Assembly (NCBI RefSeq): GCF_003672135.1
Contig: NC_039517.1
Coordinates: forward strand, 12,920,601-12,984,600
DNA length: 64,000 nucleotides
From: Ooceraea biroi
Taxonomy: Eukaryota > Arthropoda > Insecta > Hymenoptera > Formicidae
Direction of reading: 5' to 3'
In this document: positions 54,542 through 64,000 of the stretch, piece by piece
Numbering within the stretch: the first letter of the stretch is position 1
Layout of the letters: each line of letters opens with the position of its first letter
Position numbers and translations under genes: made by a program
The notes under the pieces: model-generated
Seen by the model: the letters and a program-made list of their open reading frames with translations, nothing else
What the model was told of the DNA's origin: nothing
Database searches by the model: none

Positions 54542-55208
54542 TGGTATTTAGCGACTAGCGGTCTGGCACAAGTGTCGTCTTATAGTTTATGGCCCACAGT
54601 TTGTGCAGTTGCTAAGTTTTCCCATCCCGGTAACATGTTAAGACATGTTAAATTGAGCAACGCGATTGGTCGAATCCATACGTTACGTCTTACGAAATTT
54701 TGTGTGTGGAGCCCTTAAAACCTATATATATATAGGGTGAAATTTGATTGGTCACTTGAAAAAAGGGAAGGGATCGATCAGATTTATGTAAGCGCGGAAT
54801 TGCCATTGAGCATAGTATCACGTGAAAATAATTGCCGAAAATATGGAAATGGACATTGATTTCGTTGATATATTAGATGAAGTTGATTTCGCTGATATAT
54901 TAGATGAAGAGAGCGACGAAGATCGTGCAGTGTCTGATGATAGTGACTATGACAGTGATTGTGAAGAGAATCGCGAGGACAGAACGAACAAAATAGTGCT
55001 TAATTCGGAACTCCAGGCACTAAACAGACAAAAGCATTGTGCGATATATTTTTATTATTACATGGGTGGTGATTATGCCGTATATACACCATGCATGACT
55101 GGTATGTCAGGCGTGGCACTAGACATTATAACCATAGTTCGAAAACATGTGATTGATTCATATGATGCGATACGAAGCAAATGTTGTAGCAATTGCAGAA
55201 TACCATTG

Positions 55209-57347
55209 TGTTACGTCCAAGAGACTCCATGGTTCCTCGCTTCCAAGGGAATTAATACATCCAAATAGTTAAACTCTTCATGCTGTGTCGAGATCAGGCA
55301 AGGGGAGTGCAGGGGGCCCCGTGGTCTCACTAAGACTCATGCTAAGTGATGAATGAAAACTCTTGAGATGCTGGCCACTTGCACCCCGCCGAAACACTAC
55401 ATGGACGAAACATACCGGGTGTATGCGGTTAATATCAAACAACTAAGAATTGCTTCAGATCGGGAAAAGCTGGAGCGGCACTTGAGAGATGTCACCCGCG
55501 AAAAGTAATAAATTAACTCACAGAATTTTTATACTAAGAATTGCTTCAGATCGGGGAAAGCTGGAGCGGCACTTGAAAGATGTCACTCGCAAAACGTAAT
55601 AAATTAACTCACTGAATTTTTATACTACGAATTCAGACACGCGTGGCCCAGTTACTTATAAAAAATATTAATCTGGACCAACGCGACGAACATCCTGTTG
55701 GTCATACTAAGGGGAGTCAAAGGGTGGTTCATCACAAGTGCCGCATTATAATTCCCGAAAAACATTATCATAAAGCTGTCTGTTTATACCGCGATAATTA
55801 TTAGAGCGACCACTAGTTTATAAAAAATTATTATTCCCAGAATTAGAATGCCCCACTTTTAGCATTTTCAGCCATATATAAAGGGAGCGATCTGGCCGGA
55901 GGGCTCTTCTCCAAAAAATTTATTCCGTGATGCTACGTGAAAGTCTTGATACGAAAAGTCTCGAAACAATTTCTAAGTCCAGCGGTTGAGTCGTAGAGTC
56001 AGTGAATTTCTCAGCTCTAACTCATTTCTGGCCAGCTCGACTCCCTACTCCGTGGCAGCAATCGAAGACTTCCAAACAAAGATATACTCTGCAAAGCAAG
56101 AAAGTAAGCCGAACATTTATCATTCGATTTATTTTCTTCCCTTCCGATTTTATTTTGCTGGAACCTCCTTAATTTGTAATAACGATCAAAAAGTTCATTA
56201 CCGTTTTCCCCTTTAAGTGGCTCACTTAGCGGAACAGAGAGTTCGTCTCACCCCGCAGAGACATTTTCGGCCGACCGAAGGGCAGCTTCTCCCGAATTGA
56301 TGGCAACCGCTCGCAACAATTGCGATTTAACACCGAGTCCTCTTCCTCGTGATTCAATCGACACGCACACACCTTCCCCCATTTCCTCTCCAGATTCCTC
56401 AGTTGATCATAGATCCTTTCCTTCACCATCATTTTCTTCTCAGACCGATTTCCCTTTTTCCCTCCCAGACCTATCCTCTCCATGGTTTTCTCCTATTCCT
56501 TCCCCGGAGCTTGACCAATATTTGCTCCCTTCTGATACTGAGGAACATTCGGTTCCTCTTTCAGAAATCTTGCTTTCTCTTCCCCTCGACACCCAAGGAT
56601 ATTTTTTCCCCTCCCTTCCCCAAATCCGTTCCTTTTACGAATTCGGTCTAGAGATCCTGAGAGAGTATACTCTCGACTTTTTCCCCACATATCTTCTACC
56701 CCTTCCACCTTCAGCTTTCCTTGTAGGACCTGATCCCGTGGACATTACGCGATTGAGAGAGGTATTGTCCACCGCAAGTCCTAATTCCGTCGTTCCTGTC
56801 ATCACCCGAAACAGACAACATCCAGTTTTAATCCCGGTGTCTTTCCTTCAACCTCTGCTAACCCACGATTTCCTACCACCTTCATCCTCTCAACATCATA
56901 CCCAAGATTCGTATTTTATTATTTAATTATTGTGAAATTTCATTTATTTTTTTTCTCTTTTATATTTTAATTAATTATATATATATTTAATTTTAATCCG
57001 TGCGTCAAAAGAAAACGGTGAATTGTATTTTTTTTTAAACAACAGAATATATTATGATCTTTTTATTTACATCGCAATATTATTTTTTTATCTCATCCTT
57101 CACTTTCCTTGCCAAATTTTCGCACGAGGTCCTATCCTTGATAAAAGTGATTCAGTTCCCTTGCCTAAAAACGGACCACGAGCTGACCCTTTCGTGTGTT
57201 CGGGTTATTGCGACCTAAGGTCGTAGGCTCTTACAGCGAAGCGTATGGGTAGGCTCGACTCGAGATTTCTGCGGCTAAGTGCCCACGAAACTCGACAGGC
57301 GTCTTGTTCCGCCCCACTGTAGAGCCGTCGGAGCTCTGGACGTAACA
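55209..57347 (+). mobile_element. Family A LTR in gene Z, TSD ATTG
   Basis: TGTTACGTCCAAGAGACTCC at 55209, CTGGACGTAACA ending 57347, ATTG at 55205-55208 and 57348-57351. TATA box TATATAAA at 55875-55882. A 91-bp segment is tandemly duplicated at 55443-55624 (CTAAGAATTGCTTCAGATCG twice). Length is 2139 bp. Confidence 0.93.
56218..56926 (+). CDS. LTR-embedded protein (family A, divergent)
   Basis: Donor after GCAAGAAA at 56103|GTAAGC; exon 2 starts with TGGCT at 56218 after CCCCTTTAAG. The spliced ATG frame soon meets a stop near 56297; the long frame begins at ATG 56300 (MATARNNCDLTPSP) and ends at 56926, so either a frameshift occurred or this copy uses a normal ATG. The C-terminus has the conserved domain in divergent form: LREYTLDFFPTYLLPLPPSA, FLVGPDPVDITRLREV, ASPNSVVPVITRNRQHPVLI. 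About 30 extra residues follow (SSSQHHTQDSYFII). Confidence 0.5.
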
Positions 57348-57405
57348 ATTGTATGTAATATTTCCATGCAATATGTGTCCAATGTGCACACAATAAAAAA
57401 AAGAC

Positions 57406-58538
57406 ATGGAACAATCGGTACAATCCGAACGCGATCTGTTAGAGCAAGCCAATAGGATCGCTACTCTTGTGGAGTATTTCGAGTGGGTGCAACAATGCGA
57501 TGAGTGCATAGGACAATTAGAAGAACGCTGTGGTGCCAAGCGACCGCGATTATCCATTGGAAATAGACAATCCGTAGTAGCTCGAATCGTGCGACTCGAG
57601 GGAGAGAGGAAGCAGTTAGAAAGACGTTTCATACATTTCGGTGGTGGTGATTACGCGAGTGCCGGACATTCTTCAAGCGCGGAGCTCTCTTGGCGGAAGA
57701 TCAACACCGCGTTCGAGAGCCGTATTGTGACTGGTGCGATAATCAACACAGACTACATCGAACCGCGACGTTTCTTGGAGGACGCTGGTAGTGTAGTGCT
57801 GGAGCAAGTGCAAAACGCTATTGAAAGGTACAATAGCGTAAAAGTGAACACTGTGTTGAATGGCGAGTTTGTGGCGGGTGACAAGACCGTGAACAAGAGT
57901 ATCAACACAAAGAACTTTGAACTTTTTTCGACATCCGATTTACAAGAGTGGTACGAGCGGCACGTGATCGAACCCATGCTGGTATCCCTAGAGGAGTTCC
58001 AGGAGCGCGACAGCGGGTGGGCGTTGTCGCGAATACTGAACTTGACGGTAAACGTCAACAGGTACAATCCATTGCATGCGGGATGTCACGTAAAAGTACC
58101 TGAAGAGATTATGTTGAAGAGGGCTGTGATCAATGTGCTGTCGACGGATAATGCATGCTTCGCGTGGTCGGTGGTGGCCGCTCTACATCCAGCTGAGAGT
58201 CATGCGGAACGGTGTTTATCGTACCCTCATTATACCACGATACTGAATGTGCAGGGTATAGAGTTTCCCATAACTCTAAATAATATTACAAAATTCGAGC
58301 GTCTTAATGTTGATACATCTATCAACGTATACGCCATCCAAGAGAAGAAGGAAGAGGAAGGGCTCACAGTCATACCGATACGACTCACCAGAGAAAAGAG
58401 GGATAAACACGTCAACCTATTATACATATAGAATCCACAAGACGACAACGCGGGTCATTTCGCGTGGATCAAGAATTTATCCAGGCTGGTGAGCAATCAA
58501 CTTAGCAAGAAGATGCATAAGAAGTATATCTGCGATCG
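57406..58538 (+). pseudogene. DNA polymerase B of mobile element, N-terminal exon
   Basis: ATG at 57406; 341 open codons, then a premature TAG at 58429-58431, after which the same frame continues to a donor CG|GTAAGT at 58538. The N-terminus is a coiled-coil-like, Cys-containing region (CDECIGQLEERC). It is followed by the segment that precedes the exonuclease in insect protein-primed polB proteins (WALSRILNLTVNVN, CFAWSVVAALHPAE, HYTTILNVQGIEFP). Replication of the element's linear DNA by protein priming is the known role of this family. The stop alone would inactivate it. Confidence 0.75.
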
Positions 58539-58633
58539 GTAAGTATACGATGAATAAAAGCTGTCACATTTTAATAATTAAAACAAAAAATTAAAAAATT
58601 AAATTAAAAAATAAAAAATTATTCGTTTTACAG

Positions 58634-59063
58634 CTGTCTACACTACTTTTACTTAAAGGAGAAATTGGAGGCCCATACCGTGGATTGCCAACAAATGAAT
58701 GACTGTGCCATCGTTCTACCCAATGAAGACGACAAGTGACTGAATTTCGTCAACCACAACAGGAAGAAGCGAATGCCGTTCATCGTCTACGCTGATCTGG
58801 AATGTGTATTACAGAAGACGGAGGAGGACGACCCGAGGCTGTACCAACGTCATCAGGTATACAGCATTGGGTATTACGTGCGGTGCTCCTACGATGCGTC
58901 GCTATCCGGGTACCGATCCCGTCGCGATACTAATTGTATAGCGTGGTTCGCGGAACAACTAAAAGATATGGCGCATCGCGTGAAAGTGATTTTGTCTAGA
59001 ACTGTTCCGATGGTAGAATTAACTCGAGACGAGCGCGAAAACTTTAACAGTGCAATACACTGC
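58634..59063 (+). pseudogene. DNA polymerase B, exonuclease N-terminal exon
   Basis: Exon 2 begins after TTTTACAG (intron 58539-58633, AT-rich). It encodes a Cys/His segment, a premature TGA at 58737-58739, then the 3'-5' exonuclease motif I (FIVYADLECVL, Asp and Glu of DxE) near 58785. It is interrupted at 59063 by a family A LTR. Confidence 0.8.
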
Positions 59064-61309
59064 TGTTACGTCCAAGAGACTCCACGGTTCCTCGCTTCCA
59101 TAGGAAAAATATCAAAGTTAAAAAAAGGGACAAGTAAGAAATAAAACCCACCAACGGAAAGAACGACCGGACGAGCGCAGGGGGCCAAGTGGACGGGGAT
59201 TATGTAAAACATAGGGCCCACAGTTTTCCAACCCCAGCTGCGCTCGGCCAGAACACTCGATAGGCAATAAACAACCGGAGTTAGTAGCAGAAAATCACTT
59301 AGCGAAGACCGCTCCCAATCTGGGAAAGCGGAGCGACACTTGGGAAACGTGACCACTGACGGCCATAAAGTAATCCACCGAATTTAAATACTAAGAAATC
59401 CTGCCAACATGGGCAGGCGGAACCTAACTACACTATGCAAATAGACTAAGGGAAACGCGAACATGGATTGCAATATGGTCAGCGTAGGGATTCTCACAAA
59501 TGCCGCACTGTAATATTTGAAATCGGTATCATAAATCCATCAGATACCACGATAATGCAGAAGCCACGAACATTTCATTAGAAACAAACCTTTTTTTTAT
59601 ATTTTCTTCTTTTCTGGGAAAAGCATAGCCCCTCCTACACTCTTTTAGCCCTATATAAGGGGAGCAATTTGATCAGAGTCTCTCTTCGCCTTTGGATCGT
59701 CAACCAGCATACGTTCGTATTGTTCGTCGAGTCAGTGAATTTATACTTAGAACGTTGTTACGTTCCCGTGATCGGGACATCGAGTAAGAACATAGAATCA
59801 GTGTCAGTCTCCACTCGAAGACTCTCTGGTCAGATTGGTTCGCTCATCCAACTTAGAAGAACTCCATTCGAAGTACAACATTGAAGACAGTAAGTCTCCT
59901 GCACATAAAATCTAAATTTTCTTCCCTTTTTACCGTTTCGTGATATTCGAGCAAGGTTCAATCCGTTTTCCTATTCCAGTGGCCTACGAAAATCGTGATC
60001 GCAGTCGATCCCCTCTCCCGGAATCATCACCGGTTGAATTATCGACAATCGCGAAAAGGACACCCTACCCTGAACCAGCAACAACCGAAGAACAGGGAAA
60101 AATTAGCGATAGTAATGACCGTTACTCACCCCTCTCAATAGAAATTCCGACACTGTGGTCGAGTATCATCGGGAATCCACCCTCCACCCCCAGTGTCTCC
60201 CCTCTTTCCCTTTCGGAACTATCCCCCCGGTGGTACTTACCGATTCCCTCCGGAGCACTCGATCAGTTTATAGATTTGAGCATCCCTACCTCCCCTCCAG
60301 GAATCAGTCGAGGGCCATCCCTTCCCCCTCTACCTCCAGTCCCTGAAAATTCCGAATTTGCTGGGCTTCCTATTCCTTCTATTGCAACCCTCAGGGAATT
60401 TTCCCAGGGAGCTTTTCAGCTGGTCCTCGAGCATTTTCTCAATCTTTTCCCCACCTACTCTTTCCCCCTTCCGCCTCGCACCGTTATTTGCGGTCCAGGA
60501 CTGATAGACATACCTGCCCTCAGGGAAGCGATCAGTTACGCTGGCCCCTACACCTACGTTCCCTTTATCACCCACTACCGCGTTCACCCAGTCCTGATCC
60601 CCGCGTCTTACATTAGAGAATTTTTATATAATTTTAATCTTGAAATGTAGGCGTAAATAATGTAATGATAATAATATGTATCAACGTTTTTTGGATTAAC
60701 TATTATACGTTTGAGTTAGAATTAATTTAGAATTATAAATATGTACCGATGTTCCTCCGAATGAATCGGATTACACAGTTTTTAATTTTCAACTTGTACA
60801 AATATTTTAGTTAAAATTTGTATTGATATTATATTGTGTTTCCCGTAGCGGCGTTTTAATGGAATTATAATTTTTGTAATCATGTTCAAATCCGCAATCC
60901 AGTTTCAAAACTTTAACCATTTGTACTTGTATTTCTGATTACCATTGACAGAATATATTATTGTCAATTTACCGAATAAATTTCATTTTAGTTAATTCCC
61001 CTTGCTTCACCCTCATCTTCGACAGATCGTACAGGTCCTATCCTTGGTAATAGGGATTCATTTCCCTTACCTAAAAAGGACCATCGAGTTGACCGTCTCG
61101 AATAATAGGGTAAAATCGACTTTGGTCGTTGATCCAAAAATCGAGTGTCCGTTTCGAATAATAGGGTAAAATCGACTTTGGTCGTTGATCCGAAAATCGA
61201 AGCGTATCGGTCGGCTCGAACACACGAGGTACTGCGGTTGCGTGCCTACGTACCTCGAGAGGCGTCTGGTTGCGCCCTTCCTCGAGCTCACGGAGCTCTG
61301 GACGTAACA
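59064..61309 (+). mobile_element. Family A LTR in polB, TSD CTGC
   Basis: TGTTACGTCCAAGAGACTCC at 59064, CTGGACGTAACA ending 61309, CTGC at 59060-59063 and 61310-61313. TATA-like CTATATAAGG at 59651-59660. The 56-bp AAAATCGACTTTGGTCGTT unit is duplicated at 61101-61205 (three copies in the 15.5 kb LTR, one in several others). Confidence 0.93.
59980..60650 (+). CDS. LTR-embedded protein (family A), intact, 223 aa
   Basis: Exon 1 ends ...GAAGACA at 59889 before GTAAGT; exon 2 starts with TGGCC at 59980 after CCTATTCCAG. Splicing gives ACATGGCC and an open 223-codon frame starting MAYENRDRSRSPLPESSP, the same length as the copy at 32617. The Ser/Pro-rich half is quite diverged from that copy, while the C-terminal domain is well kept (LREFSQGAFQLVLEHFLNLF, PLPPRTVICGPGLIDIPALR, YVPFITHYRVHPVLIPASYI). 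That contrast suggests constraint on the domain. Confidence 0.6.
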
Positions 61310-63318
61310 CTGCCATATCTGCGAGAAACCGTTCGCGCCGGACGACACGCGGGTTCGCGATCATTGCCACCTGACCGGTCGGTACAGAGGTCCCGCGCAC
61401 GCCAATTGTAATCTAAATTATAAAGATTCCTATACCATTCCGATAGTTTTTCATAATTTATTCGGCTACGACGCGCATTTTATTATCAAAGAACTGACTA
61501 ATAATTTCAAGGGCAATGTCGATGTACTGCCCATAACTAAAGAAAAATACATTTCGTTCACGAAACATGTTAACGATGCAGATGACAAAAAATGACAAAA
61601 CCACATGCAATTGCGGTTCATCGATTCCTTTAAATTTTTAAGCAGTAGCCTGGATAAATTGGTCTCATTTCTCAATAAGAATAAACTTAAAATGTTACGA
61701 TCCGAATTTGCGCACCTCTCTACCGACGACTTTGCTTTACTAACGCGAAAGGGCGTGTTTCCTTACGAGTACGTGGATTGCGCCGAAAAATTAGAGGATA
61801 CTCGCCTACCACCGCGCGAATCGTTCTATAGTTTCCTGACCAGTGAGACGGTATCCGAGAGCGATTACGCGCACGCTGTCAACGTGTGGCAGCGATTTGA
61901 TATTAAAACCTTAGGCGAGTACAGCGACCTGTACTTGAAAACGGATGTCTTGTTGTTGGCCGACGTATTCGAGAATTTCCGCGATAGTTGTATCAATAGT
62001 TACGGTCTTGATCCTGCATACTACTATACTTTGCCCGGTTTTACGTGGGACGCGATGCTCAAGCATACGCGTATAAATTACGAACTTCTCACTGATATCG
62101 ATATGGTCATGTTTATTGAACGCGGTATACGCGGCGGCCTGAGCCAATGTTCGCACAGGCACGCGCAAGCCAACAACAAGTACATGGAGTCGTACGACCC
62201 ATCGAAACCTTCGTCATACCTAATGTATTACGATGTTAATAACTTGTACGGTTGGGCAATGTGTCAACCACTGCCCTATGCCGAGTTTCGATGGGTCAAC
62301 GATATATCCAATTTCGACGTGAACGCAATCGCTCTGGATTCATCAAAAGGGTACGTACTCGAAGTCGATCTCGAGTATCCGCAACATCTTCATGACGCGC
62401 ACGCTGACCTACCGTTCTGTCCGGCGCGCGATAAGCCGCCAGGCAAACGGCAGGATAAGTTGCTTGCAACTTTATATGATAAGAAGCGGTACGTCATCCA
62501 CTACCGCAATCTACAACAGTGTACGCGTTATGGTCTGCGGATAATAAAAGTTCACCGCGTATTAGAATTTGCGCAATCTCCATGGCTCCGTGATTACATT
62601 GAGTTGAATACGAGATTCAGGGCAGCCGCTAAAAATGATTTCGAGAAAAATTTATACAAGTTGATGAACAACGCGGTATTCGGTAAAACCATGAAGAATG
62701 TGCGCAATCACGTGGATGTAAAACTGTTAACGAAATGGAATGGAAGGTATGGCGCGGAGGCAATGATCGCGAAACCGAATTTTCACAGTCGCAGCATATT
62801 TTCGGAAAACCTGATCGCGATCGAAATGCGTGAGCTCGAGGTGAAGTTCAACAAACCGATCTACGTGGGTATGTGCATCCTCGACATATCCAAGGTCTAT
62901 TTGTACGAGTTTCACCACGAGTACATGTTACCGTCATACCGTGACAAATGCAAGGTCTTGTACATGGATACCGATAGTTTGATTTACCATATCGAGTGTG
63001 AGGACGTGTACGAAACCTTGAAACATGATATTGCGCGATTCGATACGAGTGATTACGCGTCTAATAACGTATACGGCATTCCGCTCGCGAACAAAAAGGT
63101 ACCAGTTTTAATGAAAGATGAGAACAACGGCGCGATAATGACCGAATTCGTGGGACTCAGAGCAAAGATGTACGCTTTGAAAGTAGACGGGAAAAAGGTT
63201 ACGAAGAAAGTGAAAGGAGTCAAGACCAATGTAATCGCGCGAACGATAACGTTCGACGATTACATACAGTGTTTGGAAGGCCACATAGAAATGACTCGAG
63301 ATCAATCCCGCATACAGT
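61310..63318 (+). pseudogene. DNA polymerase B, exonuclease and polymerase domains
   Basis: Continues the frame after the LTR. Exonuclease motif II region (HNLFGYDAHFI) is near 61450; a premature TGA is at 61593-61595. After it 571 codons are open up to the next LTR at 63319. Exonuclease motif III (YLKTDVLLLADVF) is near 61930-61970; polymerase motif A (DVNNLYGWAM) near 62231-62260; motif B region (NLYKLMNNAVFGKTM) near 62650-62690; motif C (YMDTDSLIY) near 62961-62987. All catalytic acidic residues are present. The family is the protein-primed polB of Maverick/Polinton-like and related elements. The C-terminus is beyond the third LTR, outside the window. Confidence 0.9.
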
Positions 63319-64000
63319 TGTTACATCCAGAAGACTCCAAGGTTCCTCGCTTCCATAGGAAAAATATTAAACTTAGAAATAAGAAAAGGTAACAAGTAAG
63401 AATTAGTCCCCACTAACGGAAAGAACGACCGGACGAGCGCAGGGGCCAAGGGGATGGGAATTATGCAAATCACAAGGCTCACGGTTTTCCAACCCCAGCT
63501 GCGTTCGGGCGGAACGCTCGATAGGCAATAAACAACTGAAGTTAGTAGCAAAAAATCAGTTAGCGAAGACCGCTCCTGATTTAGGAAAGCAGAGCGACAC
63601 TTGAGAAACGTGACCGCTGACGGCCATAAAGTAATCCACCGAATTTAAATACTGAGAAATCTGCCATACATGGGGAGATGCAAACTGAAGATACGACGCA
63701 AATGGACTAAAGGAAACACGAACATGGATTGCAATATGGTAAACGGAGGGGTCTTCACAAGTGCCGCACTTTAACTTTCAAGAACAAATCATAAATCTAT
63801 CGGATACCAGCTGCAATTCGGGAAAACAAGCGCTCCAATAGAAACGAATTTGATTTACTTTTCTTTTTTCCTGGGAAACGAATAACCCCCACCTACACTC
63901 TTTTAGCCCTATATAAAGGGAACAATTTGATCAGAGACACTTCTCATTCTTGGCCAGCCTGCAATTGCACATTGCACAGTTACGTTCCCGTGATCGGGAC
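63319..64000 (+). mobile_element. Family A LTR in polB, cut by window edge
   Basis: Starts TGTTACATCCAGAAGACTCC at 63319 (one change from consensus) after CAGT. TATA box TATATAAA at 63910-63917. The first 680 bp are very close to the copy at 15553, suggesting recent relatedness. The ORF is outside the window. Confidence 0.88.

Larger units (their letters stand above)
54843..57396 (+). pseudogene. Gene Z, second copy, split by LTR
   Basis: Homologue of 3662-4051. The first part is 54843-55208 (122 codons, acidic N-terminus with DEESDEDRAVSDDSDYDSD, then CCSNC). The frame resumes at 57352 and ends at TAA 57394-57396 with Cys pairs at the C-terminus, aligning with CNMCPVC of the first copy. The interruption is one family A LTR plus one copy of its ATTG duplication, and the reading frame is otherwise unbroken. 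The Z frame ends 9 bp before the polB ATG. Confidence 0.75.

Overview
The window reads as a transposon-dense, AT-leaning segment of an animal genome, most likely an insect and possibly a hymenopteran. Short GT-AG introns, Ty3/gypsy retroelements, piggyBac- and Tc1-type MITEs and protein-primed DNA polymerase B elements all fit this, but the species is an inference. I found no host housekeeping gene. Almost everything is a mobile element, many nested inside one another, and target-site duplications (TSDs) let the insertion order be read.

The most frequent component is a set of 2.1-2.6 kb units with TGTTACGTCC...GGACGTAACA ends (TG...CA) and 4-bp TSDs, each with its own TATA box. I read them as solo LTRs. 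Family A lies at 1-660 (-), 15553-17656, 31697-35827, 40258-42352, 44779-49475, 51015-52090, 55209-57347, 59064-61309 and 63319-end. Family B lies at 11161-13674 (-), 20935-23268 (-), 23269-25596 and 45715-48284. Both carry an ORF inside the LTR whose ATG exists only after splicing: the last A of exon 1 joins TG directly after the acceptor AG. The proteins have a Ser/Pro-rich N-terminus and a shared C-terminal domain of about 80 residues. A third family (C: 33606-35565 and about 49671-50902) has similar ends and encodes a Cys-pair protein; one copy is followed by a primer-binding-site-like sequence, which supports the LTR reading.

From about 2.7 to 20.9 kb lie remnants of a virus-like polymerase B element family (Maverick/Polinton-like or related) with accessory genes I call Z (Cys-pair protein), Y (two exons), X (seven small exons, very acidic) and W (two exons, 201 aa). 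They form a large, roughly palindromic layout: polB fragment, GC-rich module, 160-bp array, Z, Y, X, W, then a minisatellite-bearing centre, then W, X, Y, array, GC-rich module, polB fragment. The inner arms are nearly identical. A further copy of X is at 19.6-20.8 kb. A more complete polB element runs from about 54.8 kb to the right edge, with Z directly upstream of polB; it is broken by premature stops and by three family A LTRs.

Other elements: a 2.1 kb ORF1-only non-LTR retroelement (5330-7410) with a 17-bp TSD; a degraded gypsy element on the minus strand (26.5-30.9 kb); a better preserved gypsy element (36829-44757) with a SAP-like motif in gag, itself invaded by a family A LTR and a 760-bp solo LTR; a foldback element near 52.3-53.1 kb; and several MITEs and tandem repeats.
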